A DNA stretch of 64,000 nucleotides from Oscillospiraceae bacterium. GTDB taxonomy: Bacteria; Bacillota; Clostridia; Oscillospirales; Acutalibacteraceae. The position numbers and the translations under genes are program-made. Each line of letters begins with the position of its first letter. The stretch's first letter is position 1. The notes below the pieces were generated by a model. It saw only the letters and a list, made by a program, of their open reading frames with translations. It had not been told where the DNA came from and did no database searches. The stretch spans positions 1-64,000 of the forward strand of contig SVQA01000004.1 of the NCBI GenBank assembly GCA_015065545.1, in the 5' to 3' direction. Positions 16,755 through 26,220 of this stretch are shown in pieces.

Positions 16755-17102
16755 ATGATGTTTTCGGATATATTACGGCTTCTTATTGAAGAAAGAGGAC
16801 TTACTCAGAAACAGCTTGCAAAGGATTTGCAGATTGCAGTATCTACCCTTGGCGGATATGTGCAGGGTACAAGCGAGCCGGATTTTGATACTCTGCGACG
16901 AATTGCAGAGTATTTTGAGGTTTCTTCAGACTACCTTCTGGATTTCCGCACAGGCAAGACGAAGGCCCACGGAGAAGACGATGTGCTTCGAATTTACAGA
17001 GCACTTTCACCCATACAGCAGGAGCTGTATATAGAGCAGGGCAAGGTGCTTTTGCGTTACAGCACAAAGAACACCGAGCATTCGGAAAATTCGGAAATCT
17101 GA
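16755..17102 (+). CDS. XRE-family transcriptional regulator
   Basis: The 115-residue protein has an XRE helix-turn-helix over residues 5-65 (EERGLTQKQLAKDLQ, AVSTLGGYVQG, LRRIAEYFEVSSDYLL). A helical tail may serve for dimerisation. ATG 16755 is favoured, with GGAGTG just before it. It lies 27 bases after the nitroreductase and 20 before a small membrane protein, so it may belong to the same transcript. Confidence 0.8.
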   Translation: MMFSDILRLLIEERGLTQKQLAKDLQIAVSTLGGYVQGTSEPDFDTLRRIAEYFEVSSDYLLDFRTGKTKAHGEDDVLRIYRALSPIQQELYIEQGKVLLRYSTKNTEHSENSEI

Positions 17103-17122
17103 CAGCAGAAAGGTATTAAGAA

Positions 17123-17413
17123 ATGGGCTTTAAAGATAGATTTAAGGATAAAATGGAAGACCGTACTTACGAAGAGCATTTAATGAAAAATTATATCAAA
17201 AGAAGAGAACGAGCAGAGGACAGAGCAAATAACTATTCCTATTTTCTTGCGGGTGTTTGTGTTCTGGTGGCAGTGATGTTCTTTGTTTTTGGGGAGCTTT
17301 GGCTTGGACTTGTGTTCATTGGCATCGGCGCTCTTTTGGTGCTTATGGTGTATCTTTCAAAAAAAGAAGAAAACAAAGAAGATAATAAAATAGACAATAA
17401 AAAAAAGAAATAA
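17123..17413 (+). CDS. Small membrane protein with two predicted helices
   Basis: The 96-residue protein has a charged N-terminus (about 1-38), two close hydrophobic segments (about 41-60 and 62-80) and a lysine/asparagine/glutamate tail. It has no recognised domain. It sits directly between the XRE regulator and an ABC exporter in the same direction, so it may be a partner of either, but that is guesswork. Confidence 0.65.
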   Translation: MGFKDRFKDKMEDRTYEEHLMKNYIKRRERAEDRANNYSYFLAGVCVLVAVMFFVFGELWLGLVFIGIGALLVLMVYLSKKEENKEDNKIDNKKKK

Positions 17414-17431
17414 ATTTCTTTTGAGGTGTAT

Positions 17432-19186
17432 ATGAAGAATAAAGAAAAGAAGAAAAAATCAGGGCTCTTACGATTTTTGCCTTACTATAAAAACTACAGG
17501 GGCATTATGGTAAAAGATATGCTTTGTGCCGCATTGACTACTATATGTGAGCTTATTTTACCACTTATTGTAAGAGAAATTACAACCCGTACAGGCGGCA
17601 GTGCAGAGGTACTTACCGTAAAATATGTGCTCCTTTTGGGTGCAACCTATCTTATTCTGAGAATTATCGATGCAGCAGCCTATTATTATATGGCAAACCG
17701 AGGTCACGTTATGGGTGCCGCTATCGAAACAGATATGCGAAGAGATCTTTTTGCTCATCTGCAGCTATTGCCCTTTAAGTATTACGACAATACAAAAGTG
17801 GGAACCTTGATGTCCCGAATCACTAACGACCTTTTTGACGTTACAGAGTTTGCACATCATTGTCCCGAGGAATTCTTTATTGCAGGAATCAAGATTATAG
17901 CTTCCTTTGTGATTCTCTGTACAATGAATGTACCGTTGACCATAATTGTGTTCGCGGTTATTCCGCCGATGATTATGGTGCTTTTTTACTTTAACAGTCG
18001 AATGCACGCAGGCTTCAGAGCCCAGAGAAAAGAACTGGGAGAGCTCAATGCAGCCGTTGAAGACAGCCTCTTGGGTGTGCGTGTTGTCCGTTCTTTTGCA
18101 GGCGAGAAGCTGGAGGAAGAGAAGTTCAGCAAAGGCAACAGCAGATTTCTGAAAATCAAAGCGAAAAACTATAAATATATGGGCGGATTTCAGTCGTTTA
18201 ACCGATTCTTTGAGGGCTTTATGTACATCGTGGTGGTGGTTGCAGGAGCTCTGTTTATGATAGACGGCAAGATTGACGCCCCTGATTTTGTGGCATACCT
18301 TCTTTATGTAACAACTCTTTTTGCAACAATCAGAAGAATAGTTGAGTTTGCCGAGCAGTTCCAGAGAGGTATGACAGGAATTGAGAGGTTCTTTGAGATT
18401 ATCGACACAAAGCCTGAGATTGAGGATAAAGAAAATGCTGTAGAGCTTAAGGATATTCACGGTGAGATTGAATTTAGAAATGTCACCTTCAGGTATTCTG
18501 AAGAGAATGAGGATGTGCTCAGGAATGTGAGTTTTACCGTAAAGAGTGGCGAGAGTGTAGCTCTTGTTGGTCCCTCCGGCGGCGGCAAAACCACAATTTG
18601 TTCCCTTATTCCCAGATTCTATGAGTGTGAAGAGGGTAGTATACTTGTAGACGGTACAGATATAAAGGACGTGACTCTTTCTTCTCTGCGAACAAAAATC
18701 GGTGTTGTTCAGCAGGATGTGTATCTTTTTTCGGGCAGTGTTTACGATAATATCGAATATGGATGCCCCGGTGCAACAAAAGAGGAAATTATTGAGGCGG
18801 CAAAGCTTGCAGGTGCTCACGAATTTATAGAGGAGCTTCCCGAAGGCTATGACACCTACGTGGGCGAGCGAGGAGTAAAGCTCTCGGGCGGTCAGAAGCA
18901 GAGAATTTCCATTGCCCGAGTATTCCTTAAGAACCCTCCCATACTTCTTCTGGACGAGGCAACCTCTGCCCTTGATAACGAAAGCGAGCATATCGTGCAG
19001 AAATCCTTGCAGAAGCTTTCACAAGGCAGAACCACAATTACTGTTGCCCACAGACTTACTACCATTAAGAATGCAGACAGGATTTTTGTAATTAACAAAA
19101 ACGGAATTGCCGAAGAAGGTACTCACGAAGAGCTGCTGGAAAAAGGCGGTATCTACAGCGAACTTTACAAGGCTTACGCACAGTAA
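17432..19186 (+). CDS. ABC exporter half-transporter (fused membrane and ATPase domains)
   Basis: The 584-residue protein has six transmembrane helices over about 15-320 and then an ATPase domain. Its motifs are Walker A GPSGGGKTT, the signature LSGGQKQRIS, Walker B ILLLDEATSALD and a final switch His in TVAHRLTT. It has the architecture of MsbA/BmrA-type lipid or multidrug exporters and probably works as a homodimer. ATG 17432 is chosen over GTG 17426, which lies within the ribosome site. The substrate is unknown. Confidence 0.92.
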   Translation: MKNKEKKKKSGLLRFLPYYKNYRGIMVKDMLCAALTTICELILPLIVREITTRTGGSAEVLTVKYVLLLGATYLILRIIDAAAYYYMANRGHVMGAAIETDMRRDLFAHLQLLPFKYYDNTKVGTLMSRITNDLFDVTEFAHHCPEEFFIAGIKIIASFVILCTMNVPLTIIVFAVIPPMIMVLFYFNSRMHAGFRAQRKELGELNAAVEDSLLGVRVVRSFAGEKLEEEKFSKGNSRFLKIKAKNYKYMGGFQSFNRFFEGFMYIVVVVAGALFMIDGKIDAPDFVAYLLYVTTLFATIRRIVEFAEQFQRGMTGIERFFEIIDTKPEIEDKENAVELKDIHGEIEFRNVTFRYSEENEDVLRNVSFTVKSGESVALVGPSGGGKTTICSLIPRFYECEEGSILVDGTDIKDVTLSSLRTKIGVVQQDVYLFSGSVYDNIEYGCPGATKEEIIEAAKLAGAHEFIEELPEGYDTYVGERGVKLSGGQKQRISIARVFLKNPPILLLDEATSALDNESEHIVQKSLQKLSQGRTTITVAHRLTTIKNADRIFVINKNGIAEEGTHEELLEKGGIYSELYKAYAQ

Positions 19187-19207
19187 ATTTATGCAAAGGA
19201 GAACTGT

Positions 19208-19960
19208 ATGAAATTTATATCGTGGAATGTAAACGGACTTCGTGCCGTTATGCAAAAAGGATTTAAAGATATTTTTGATGATTTGGATGCGGATATTTTC
19301 TGCTTGCAGGAAACAAAGCTTCAAGAGGGACAGATAGACTTTGCACCCGAGGGATACTTCTCCTACTGGAATTATGCCGAGAAAAAAGGCTATTCGGGTA
19401 CTGCGGTTTTTACAAAAAAAGAGCCTCTCTCTGTTACACTTGGAATGGGTATTGAGGAGCACGACAAAGAGGGCAGACTCATTACTCTTGAGTTTGAGGA
19501 TTTCTATTTTATTACTGTTTATGTGCCAAACTCTCAGGATGAGCTTAAAAGACTTGAGTACCGAATGAAGTGGGAGGATGACTTCCTTAGCTACATCAAT
19601 AAATTGCAGGAGAAAAAACCTGTGATTTATTGCGGAGACCTTAATGTTGCCCACAAGGAAATCGACCTTAAAAACCCCAAGACAAACCGCAAGAACGCAG
19701 GCTTCACCGACGAGGAAAGAGGTAAGTTTACAAATATTGTGGAGGCAGGTTATATCGATACCTTCCGCCATTTTTATCCTGATTTGGAGGGGGCTTACTC
19801 CTGGTGGAGCTATCGTTTTCAGGCAAGAGCAAAGAACGCAGGCTGGCGTATCGACTACTTTATTACATCTGGCGCTCTTGCTCCCCGCCTCAAAGGTGCA
19901 AAAATCCACTCGGATATTTTCGGTTCCGACCATTGCCCTGTGGAGCTCACAATTGAATAA
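19208..19960 (+). CDS. xth: Exodeoxyribonuclease III
   Basis: The 250-residue enzyme matches the AP endonuclease/exonuclease III family: [12 protein letters not shown] at the start, the metal-ligand [16 protein letters not shown] and the C-terminal GSDHCPVEL. It repairs abasic sites in DNA, and the length is typical. It lies 21 bases downstream of the ABC exporter and is followed by a strong terminator. Confidence 0.93.
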   Translation: MKFISWNVNGLRAVMQKGFKDIFDDLDADIFCLQETKLQEGQIDFAPEGYFSYWNYAEKKGYSGTAVFTKKEPLSVTLGMGIEEHDKEGRLITLEFEDFYFITVYVPNSQDELKRLEYRMKWEDDFLSYINKLQEKKPVIYCGDLNVAHKEIDLKNPKTNRKNAGFTDEERGKFTNIVEAGYIDTFRHFYPDLEGAYSWWSYRFQARAKNAGWRIDYFITSGALAPRLKGAKIHSDIFGSDHCPVELTIE

Positions 19961-19979
19961 AATATATCAAAGCATAACA

Positions 19980-20021
19980 AAACGGCACAGTTTCCATTCA
20001 GCAGGAATTGTGCCGTTTTTT
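19980..20021 (+). terminator. Intrinsic terminator
   Basis: AAACGGCACA and TGTGCCGTTTTTT frame a stem with an inner imperfect part. It ends the exonuclease transcript. Confidence 0.85.
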
Positions 20022-20025
20022 GTAT

Positions 20026-20069
20026 GGCTCCCTCAACGAGGGAGCTGTCACCGAAGGTGACTGAGGGAG
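20026..20069. repeat. Small palindromic element of the CTCCCTC...GAGGGAG type
   Basis: GGCTCCCTCA at the left end and CTGAGGGAG at the right end bracket an inner GAGGGAGCTGTCACC / GGTGAC part that can fold back. Elements of this shape recur in genomes of gut Clostridia as short interspersed repeats. Only one copy is in the window. Confidence 0.55.
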
Positions 20070-20113
20070 TAAATACTACCGGTGGCGAGTGGAATATTTT
20101 TTGTGATGAATAG

Positions 20114-20143
20114 TTGACTTTTTTGAAAGATTGGTGATATACT
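20114..20143 (+). promoter_or_regulatory. Promoter of the leader RNA and M23 peptidase gene
   Basis: TTGACT (20114-20119), an 18-base spacer and TATACT (20138-20143) with TG-extended -10. Initiation should fall near 20148-20150, at the very start of the 12-bp closing stem of the leader. Confidence 0.75.
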
Positions 20144-20147
20144 AAAG

Positions 20148-20313
20148 GTGCGACACAAGTGAATAAAATGACCAATGCTGGGGATGTATTTTTATATAGT
20201 AAAAATGCATGCTCTGTTTTCGCATTCCTCGGAATTGGTCGAAATACTTGTGTCGCAGCAATTGGAGCTATGTATTTTTGGTGCGTAGCTTCGGCTGCGC
20301 ACTTTTTATTTTT
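20148..20313 (+). ncRNA. Structured 5' leader with intrinsic terminator (riboswitch-like attenuator)
   Basis: TGCGACACAAGT (20149-20160) pairs perfectly with ACTTGTGTCGCA (20246-20257). Inside, GACCAAT (20170-20176) pairs with ATTGGTC (20234-20240), and ATGTATTTTTA (20184-20194) pairs with TAAAAATGCAT (20200-20210). A terminator follows: GTGCGTAGC-TTCG-GCTGCGCAC (20281-20302) with TTTTTATTTTT. GGAGCTA (20264-20270) could pair with TAGCTTC (20286-20292) and break the terminator stem. No consensus of a known riboswitch class was recognised. The next gene starts 13 bases after the T tract. Confidence 0.7.
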
Positions 20314-20326
20314 AGGAGGAGTTTTT

Positions 20327-22840
20327 GTGAAGACAACAAAAAGATGGCTGAGTTTAATTCTTTCACTGATTATTGTTATAGGTGCAGTTGTAGCTGTACC
20401 TGTGACAGTTAGTGCGGCAACCATTTCGCTGAATCGCCCATTAGATACAGCGTATACAATTACAGCACGAGAGTACTATTCTAGTGGTTCTTATCATGGT
20501 GCTATAGATTATGGATGCCCTAAGGGTACACCTGTATATGCAGCTGAGAGCGGTACGGTTACAGTGTATGATGGGGGCTATGGTGATGGTTATTCTGGTT
20601 GTAAGGATGGGAATGGATGGGGAAACTACATAGATGTTTCTCATAGTAATGGGTATTCTACTCGTTATGCTCATATGAGTACTGGACGTTTTGTTGTTAA
20701 AACTGGCTCAAGTGTTAAAAGAGGTCAGTTGATTGGTTACTCTGGTGATAGCGGAAATTCTAGTGGACCTCATTTGCATTTTGGATTATATTTAAATGGT
20801 TCAAAGGTGTATCCAGAGTCTTATATAAAAACTGCAACCGGATATTTTATAGTAACACAAACTCATACAGTAGATTCATCCTATGGAACAAATTTTACGG
20901 CTTATCCAAAAGCGAAAATTACTGCAGAAAAAATATTTGATGCAAATCATAATCAGATAAGTTCAACCGCTTGGATTGGCACATCCGATCAATGTACCAT
21001 ACATGAGGTTTACACAGATGGTTGTTGCTTGGTGTCATATCCTCTTGAATCAGGTGGAACTAAAACTGTCTATAGTGAAATATCTTTGTTTGATTTTACG
21101 CATACTTGTAACAAAGGAGAATATATGTGGTATTATGCGGTGCATCCTCATTATAATTGTTATAAATGCTCAATATGTGGAGAAATCAAACCGGACAAAA
21201 ATTCATCAAATAAAGTTAGTTCGTGTATAGACTGTCAAATGCCAAGTAAGTCTACCTTATTAAACATGAAAGCCACTTATTCGTATAAGCAGTCGGTTAA
21301 ATTTGAATGGACTGAAACAAAAAACACGACACAGTATAATCTTTGGATAGAAGCAAAGAATGCTCAGGGAGAATATAAACGTTATGATCAATTAGCTAAC
21401 GTTGAAAGCGGTATTACAAAGAGCTTGCCTATAGGTGATTATCGTTGCTGTGTGCAATCCTATAATTCAAATATGTACTGGGAAGATGGATCGGATTGGC
21501 TCTACAAAGAGAGTGATTTTTACTATTTTTCTGTGATTGATCCGAAACCCGGCAAACCTACTCTTTTAAATATGAAGAGTACATATACTAATAAAGAATC
21601 GGTTAAATTTGAATGGAAAGATACAACGAATACAACGCAGTATAATATATGGATAGAGTCAAAGAATGCATACGGAGAGTATAAACGATACGATCAGTTG
21701 GCTGACGTGAATAGTGGTATAATACAGAGTTTGCCTATTGGAGAATATCGCTGTTGCGTACAATCATACAATTCAAATTACTGGTTAGACGATGGTTCTG
21801 ATTGGCTGTATACCGAGGGTGATTATTGCTACTTTAATGTTGTAGAGGAGCATGTTTGTTCATTTACAGGTAAAGAGGAAATACTTAAGAAAGCAACATG
21901 TACAGAGTCGGGCAGTAAAAAGATATATTGCTATGATGCTAATTGCGGGAAATATCAGGTGAAATCAATCTCTGCAACAGGACATAGTTGGAAATCTGCA
22001 ACTTGTACAGCAAAGAAGACTTGTTCAACTTGCGGTGCAACAGAGGGAGGTGCTCTCGGACATAGCTATGTGTCTAATGTTACATTGAAACCAACATGTA
22101 CCGCAAGTGGTATAAAAACATACACTTGTTCAACTTGTGGAGATACATATACAAAAACCATTCCCGATACAGGACATAGTTGGAAGTCAGCAACATGTAA
22201 CATGAAGAAAACTTGTTCCATTTGCGGAACAACAGAGGGAAATGCACTCGGACACAACTACACCTCAGAGGTAACAAAAGCAGCAACTTGTACAGCAAAT
22301 GGTGTAAAAACTTATACCTGTTTACGATGCAGTAATGGCTATACGGAAACTATCTTGGCTAAAGGACATACAGAAGTTATCGATGAGGCGGTTGCACCCG
22401 ACTGCACTAACACAGGATTGACAGACGGTAAGCATTGTTCGGTATGCAACGAGATTTTAGTAAAGCAAACAACAGTTAATGCTACCGGTCATCAGTACGG
22501 CGAATGGATAATAGTCAAAGAGCCTACTTTTACAGAACATGGCGAAAGAACACGCGAATGTTCTGTTTGTCACGATACCGAAACTGAAGCTATTGAGCCT
22601 ATAGAAGTGGTTAGTTTGATAGGTGATGCAAATGAAGACGGAATAGTAAACATCAAGGATGCCACAGCTATTCAGAAGCATATTGCAAGTCTTATTGTTC
22701 TAACTGATAAGGGTTGTAGTATATCGGATGTAGATGGCTCAGGAGAAGTTAACATCAAAGATGCAACCGCAATTCAGAAATATATTGCGGGAATTTATAC
22801 CGGTTTTCAGATTGGAAGTAGTATTGAGAAAACTAAATAG
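20327..22840 (+). CDS. Secreted M23 peptidase with Cys-rich repeats and C-terminal dockerin
   Basis: The 837-residue product starts at GTG 20327 behind AGGAGGA and has a signal peptide (about 1-31, ending VSAA). The M23 domain (about 45-170) has the zinc ligands HGAIDYG (H58) and HLHFG (H149), so it is a probable peptidoglycan endopeptidase. Then come a Cys cluster (about 260-305), two tandem 97-residue repeats (about 307-404 and 410-505), and Cys-rich units with CxxC and GH motifs (about 508-757). A dockerin with two Ca-binding repeats ends the protein (about 762-822). The dockerin implies docking on a cohesin scaffold. A riboswitch-like leader precedes it. Confidence 0.88.
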   Translation: MKTTKRWLSLILSLIIVIGAVVAVPVTVSAATISLNRPLDTAYTITAREYYSSGSYHGAIDYGCPKGTPVYAAESGTVTVYDGGYGDGYSGCKDGNGWGNYIDVSHSNGYSTRYAHMSTGRFVVKTGSSVKRGQLIGYSGDSGNSSGPHLHFGLYLNGSKVYPESYIKTATGYFIVTQTHTVDSSYGTNFTAYPKAKITAEKIFDANHNQISSTAWIGTSDQCTIHEVYTDGCCLVSYPLESGGTKTVYSEISLFDFTHTCNKGEYMWYYAVHPHYNCYKCSICGEIKPDKNSSNKVSSCIDCQMPSKSTLLNMKATYSYKQSVKFEWTETKNTTQYNLWIEAKNAQGEYKRYDQLANVESGITKSLPIGDYRCCVQSYNSNMYWEDGSDWLYKESDFYYFSVIDPKPGKPTLLNMKSTYTNKESVKFEWKDTTNTTQYNIWIESKNAYGEYKRYDQLADVNSGIIQSLPIGEYRCCVQSYNSNYWLDDGSDWLYTEGDYCYFNVVEEHVCSFTGKEEILKKATCTESGSKKIYCYDANCGKYQVKSISATGHSWKSATCTAKKTCSTCGATEGGALGHSYVSNVTLKPTCTASGIKTYTCSTCGDTYTKTIPDTGHSWKSATCNMKKTCSICGTTEGNALGHNYTSEVTKAATCTANGVKTYTCLRCSNGYTETILAKGHTEVIDEAVAPDCTNTGLTDGKHCSVCNEILVKQTTVNATGHQYGEWIIVKEPTFTEHGERTRECSVCHDTETEAIEPIEVVSLIGDANEDGIVNIKDATAIQKHIASLIVLTDKGCSISDVDGSGEVNIKDATAIQKYIAGIYTGFQIGSSIEKTK
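21247..21843 (+). repeat. Two tandem 97-residue repeats inside the M23 protein
   Basis: Each unit runs from LLNMK...SVKFEW through TQYN.WIE.KNA and [10 protein letters not shown] to [10 protein letters not shown] and GSDWLY. The copies differ at roughly one residue in four. They look like carbohydrate- or wall-binding beta domains but match no family that I recognise. Confidence 0.7.
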
Positions 22841-22846
22841 ACAGAC

Positions 22847-22889
22847 AAAAAACTGCACAGTCGGTAATCTACCGACTGTGCAGTTTTTT
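22847..22889. terminator. Strong bidirectional terminator
   Basis: A perfect 19-bp stem including the A and T runs (core ACTGCACAGTCGGT) with a 5-base loop, serving the M23 gene and the convergent O-acetylation genes. Confidence 0.93.
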
Positions 22890-22899
22890 GTTTAGATGA

Positions 22900-24018
22900 T
22901 TACTTGAACTCTGAACTATCGTTGAGTACCAGTGTGCTCTGAAGGAAAAGCACATCCTGACCCTTTACGGGAACGAAGCGGGAAAGTCTGTCATGGGGAA
23001 CTTTTCTTATATCAACAAGTGTGATTTTCTTGTAGCCTTCCACAAGCAAAGGTGCAAGAGCATTTGTGTAGGAATCACGAACTATGATAAGCTCCTTGTC
23101 TGTGGTGGCATTGGGATTTTCAATTGTAAGAATACTTCGGTTAGGACCTGAAAGGAACATCTCGTAAGCATCGGGGATTTTTGTATCATCATCGCTATCG
23201 AGTTTTTCCATATCATAAAGAGGAATCTCCTTGTAGCTTTCCATATCGAGTACGGTTGCATTTTCAAGGGTATCGTTTGTAAGGTAGTAAAGGTCGTCAG
23301 CGGGTAAGTAAGAGAGTGCGGAGTGACCATGATACACGCCGTAAAATTCGGTGTCTGCCTTCTTTACATCGTATTCACCTTTGAGTGTAACTCCCATACC
23401 CGAGGCAAGAGCCTGTGCTGTATCCACTATACATTCCTGACGCCAGTGGGTGTCGGTTTTGTAGTAGTCGGAAAGCTCAAGGGTGGGAAAAATATCGATA
23501 TACTCTGCGTAGGGCATATCACCCTTTACTGTTTCTACAAAGTTTTCGTAGTCCATGGAGAGATAGCCTTCGCCACCTGCAAAGTAGTTTTTGTCGGGGA
23601 CAATAGAAAGGTAGATGTTGGCATCGGTATTTTTGAGCCAATTTTCGTACATATCCGAGAAAATATCGGTTGCATTTTTAACGGACTCTTTGTTTATAGG
23701 ATATTCCATCTTAACGATATATCCGTCAATAAGATAAAATTTGTTGTTGTCCCTTTGCCCGAGAGCATAGTAAGCGGTTGTGGCTTTTATTGTTCTGAAC
23801 AGGTCGCGAAGAGGAAACTGCTTTAGAGTGTAGGTATCGAATTTAGACATAAACTCACCACTCTCTATGGTGTCCATACTAAGCTCGGGGAATTGCTCAA
23901 GTCTGCTTCTTTCGGTTTTGGATATTTCTTTATCGGGAAGTATCAAGCTCCAGATTGAAAAGCCGAAGATAAAAAGACCGGCGAGGGTTACAGCAAGAAT
24001 ATTTTTAAGTTTTGACAT
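22900..24018 (-). CDS. DHHW/AlgX-like protein, polysaccharide O-acetylation partner
   Basis: The 372-residue protein has one N-terminal membrane anchor (about 8-28) and an extracellular SGNH-like domain of the DHHW type. It carries SIVPDKNYF, TDTHWRQ (the Asp-x-His pair) and a later IVRDSYTNAL Ser block. Such proteins complete O-acetyl transfer to exopolysaccharide or wall glycan with an MBOAT membrane partner. That partner is encoded 12 bases upstream in the same operon. The glycan acceptor is not known. Confidence 0.85.
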   Translation of the reverse strand: MSKLKNILAVTLAGLFIFGFSIWSLILPDKEISKTERSRLEQFPELSMDTIESGEFMSKFDTYTLKQFPLRDLFRTIKATTAYYALGQRDNNKFYLIDGYIVKMEYPINKESVKNATDIFSDMYENWLKNTDANIYLSIVPDKNYFAGGEGYLSMDYENFVETVKGDMPYAEYIDIFPTLELSDYYKTDTHWRQECIVDTAQALASGMGVTLKGEYDVKKADTEFYGVYHGHSALSYLPADDLYYLTNDTLENATVLDMESYKEIPLYDMEKLDSDDDTKIPDAYEMFLSGPNRSILTIENPNATTDKELIIVRDSYTNALAPLLVEGYKKITLVDIRKVPHDRLSRFVPVKGQDVLFLQSTLVLNDSSEFK

Positions 24019-24030
24019 CTGTATCCCTCC

Positions 24031-25431
24031 TTAGAAACGGAAATAGAGAAATGGATTAAATGAGCCGTCAATGAGAAACGCGGTGCAAACAACAAGCAAA
24101 ATTGTGAGTATAAGAGGTTCTGCGACAGTCATAATGCTGTTGCCTGTTTTCTTTTTGCAGATAGTTTTGTAAATCTTTGAGGGCAGAGGAGTTGAACCTA
24201 CTGCAGAGATTATAAGAAGCACAGCGAAGCTTCTGAGGTAATAGATTGTTTCGGCTGTGATGAGGGGATGACCGCCTGCACCGAAGAGAGAACCGATACG
24301 ATAGATAGCTTCTGCAGGAGTAGCGGCATCAAAGAGCACAAAGCTCATAAGAACAAATATAAGTACATAAATGTGACTGAGCACATGAGTTTTCTTGAGT
24401 TGCTTTAGGAGAAAGACCTTTTCTATAATGAGGAGGATTGCAAAGTAAATACCCCAGAGAATAAAGGTCCATTCGGCACCGTGCCAGAAGCCTGTTGCCA
24501 TCCATACAACAAAGATGTTAAAGAAGAATCGGGGCTTTGAAACACGATTGCCACCCATGGGAATGTAGAGGTAATCACGGAACCAAGAGCCAAGTGACAT
24601 GTGCCATCTTCTCCAGAATTCTGTGATGCTTGCGGAAATGTAGGGGTAATTGAAGTTCTCCAGAAAATCAAAACCGAAGATTTTGCCAAGTCCTATAGCC
24701 ATATCGCTATAGCCGGAGAAGTCGAAATAAACGTGAAGAATATATGCGATTGCGTACATCCAGAAGAAGAGCACAGACTTTTCTTCTGATGCTTTGAAGA
24801 TTGCAACAAGCTCACCGAGGATGTTTGCAAGAAGGATTTTCTTTGAAAGACCTGTCACAAATCTTCTTACACCCAGAGCGGCTTTCTCAAAGGAGTGGTT
24901 GCGGTTTTCAAGCTGTTTTGCAATATCAGAATATCTGACGATAGGGCCTGCAATAAGCTGAGGAAACATTGCAACATAAGCCGCAAGGTTTATAAAGTTT
25001 CGTTGTGCACAGGTGTCGCCACGGTAAACATCAACGGAGTAGCTGAGTATCTGAAAGGTGTAGAAGCTGATACCGATGGGAAGAACAATACCCAGAAGAG
25101 GTACAGACATACCTGTAAGTGCATTAAAGTTTTCGATAAAGAAGTCTGTATATTTACAGTATACAAGAAGAGAAAGGCTTAAAAGAACAGAAGCTACCAA
25201 AAATACTTTTGATAGCTTCATACCTCTGAACTTTTCTATCAGTAATCCGAACACATAGCCCTGTGTTATGGATATCAGCATGAAGATGAGGAATTTAGGC
25301 TCACCCCAGCCGTAAAAGAAAAGGCTTGAGAGGAGCAAGACTGTGTTCTTTAATTTTTTCGGTACCGCAAAGTACAGTGCCAAAACGATTGGTAAAAAGT
25401 AAAATAGAAAGGGGATACTTGAAAATAACAT
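24031..25431 (-). CDS. MBOAT-family membrane O-acyltransferase (AlgI-like)
   Basis: The 466-residue polytopic protein carries AlgI/DltB-type motifs RRWHMSLGSWFRDYLYIPMG and the catalytic His of MATGFWHGAEW near residue 316. It should move acetyl groups from a cytoplasmic donor across the membrane to its DHHW partner. It is not accompanied by dltA or dltC, so an acetylation role is favoured over D-alanylation. A GGAG ribosome site precedes ATG 25431 on the minus strand. Confidence 0.9.
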   Translation of the reverse strand: MLFSSIPFLFYFLPIVLALYFAVPKKLKNTVLLLSSLFFYGWGEPKFLIFMLISITQGYVFGLLIEKFRGMKLSKVFLVASVLLSLSLLVYCKYTDFFIENFNALTGMSVPLLGIVLPIGISFYTFQILSYSVDVYRGDTCAQRNFINLAAYVAMFPQLIAGPIVRYSDIAKQLENRNHSFEKAALGVRRFVTGLSKKILLANILGELVAIFKASEEKSVLFFWMYAIAYILHVYFDFSGYSDMAIGLGKIFGFDFLENFNYPYISASITEFWRRWHMSLGSWFRDYLYIPMGGNRVSKPRFFFNIFVVWMATGFWHGAEWTFILWGIYFAILLIIEKVFLLKQLKKTHVLSHIYVLIFVLMSFVLFDAATPAEAIYRIGSLFGAGGHPLITAETIYYLRSFAVLLIISAVGSTPLPSKIYKTICKKKTGNSIMTVAEPLILTILLVVCTAFLIDGSFNPFLYFRF

Positions 25432-25487
25432 AGTTCTTGCTCCGCTCTTATTATTTGGTTTTTGTCAATTTATAAGGGATTATACTT

Positions 25488-26171
25488 TTAAGCTACGATA
25501 GCCTCGTCAATAACAACTGCTGCGTTTGTGTAAGCTGTAGAGAGCTTTGCAGAGAAGTCGTCAACAAGCTGTGTGTTACCAACGCAAGCGATGATTGTGT
25601 TGTCAACAGTTACGATGAGAACCTTCTCGGGGAAGCCGCACATCCACTGTGTACCGTCGATTGTTGTCTTGATCTCTGCTGTAAGAACCTCGATGTCTGC
25701 TGCATCTGCAACCTGGAATGCACCGCAAGTGAAGGTGTTAGCATTCATAGCGTGCATCATAGAAGCTGCTGCTGTAAGCTTGGAAACAGAAGCATTGGGG
25801 AAGTGGAGCATATTCTCGAAAGCCTCTGCTGCCTCGCCTGTTGTGCCGAATGCTGCGGGACCTTCCCAGTTTGTTGTAGCCTCTGTGAGCATATCTCCGC
25901 CTGCTGCGGGGAAGTAGTTAGCATCATCCATAGAGTATGTTGCCCATACAGTGTTCAAAATGTTGAGAGCCTCGTTGTCTGTTACTACTACTGCAGTTGT
26001 ACCTGTTGCGGATTCTGTGGGATCAACAACTGCATCGCCTTCTGTTGCAACGGTTGTTACATTCTCTGTTGCAACGGTTGTGGTTGTTTCGTTTGTGTCC
26101 TCTTTGTCCGCGCATGCTGCGAGAGCAAATGTGAGTAATGCTACCATAAGTACTGCAATAATTCTTTTCAT
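25488..26171 (-). CDS. Lipoprotein with Thr-rich linker, unknown function
   Basis: The protein of about 227 residues has a signal peptide with lipobox LAAC (KRIIAVLMVALLTFALAAC). A Thr/Val/Glu linker follows at about 25-65 and then a globular domain with motifs NTVWATYSMDD and LIVTVDNTIIACVGN. Its shape is like small membrane-anchored lipoproteins of Ruminococcaceae. ATG 26171 follows GGAGG; the upstream ATG at 26186 overlaps that site. No catalytic site is visible. Confidence 0.75.
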   Translation of the reverse strand: MKRIIAVLMVALLTFALAACADKEDTNETTTTVATENVTTVATEGDAVVDPTESATGTTAVVVTDNEALNILNTVWATYSMDDANYFPAAGGDMLTEATTNWEGPAAFGTTGEAAEAFENMLHFPNASVSKLTAAASMMHAMNANTFTCGAFQVADAADIEVLTAEIKTTIDGTQWMCGFPEKVLIVTVDNTIIACVGNTQLVDDFSAKLSTAYTNAAVVIDEAIVA

Positions 26172-26220
26172 TTTGAAAACCTCCATAAATTTTGTTTTTT
26201 AAGTTTTATTGCCTACATTT

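Noticed and set aside
17765..18991. 408-codon minus-strand frame inside the ABC exporter gene.
   Set aside because: It is a shadow of a well-supported ABC exporter and shows no domain or start signal.
20148..20260. Hammerhead ribozyme, because GAAA precedes a long closing stem.
   Set aside because: The required CUGAUGA core is absent on the other side, and the stems are in the wrong order.
20159..20326. Extension of the M23 peptidase frame upstream of GTG 20327.
   Set aside because: The frame crosses the leader RNA and its terminator and would place about 56 residues before the signal peptide. The ribosome site is at 20314-20320.
25752..26138. Cys-rich frame on the plus strand opposite the lipoprotein gene.
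   Set aside because: It is the reverse reading of Thr/Ala/Val-rich coding sequence on the minus strand and has no start signal.
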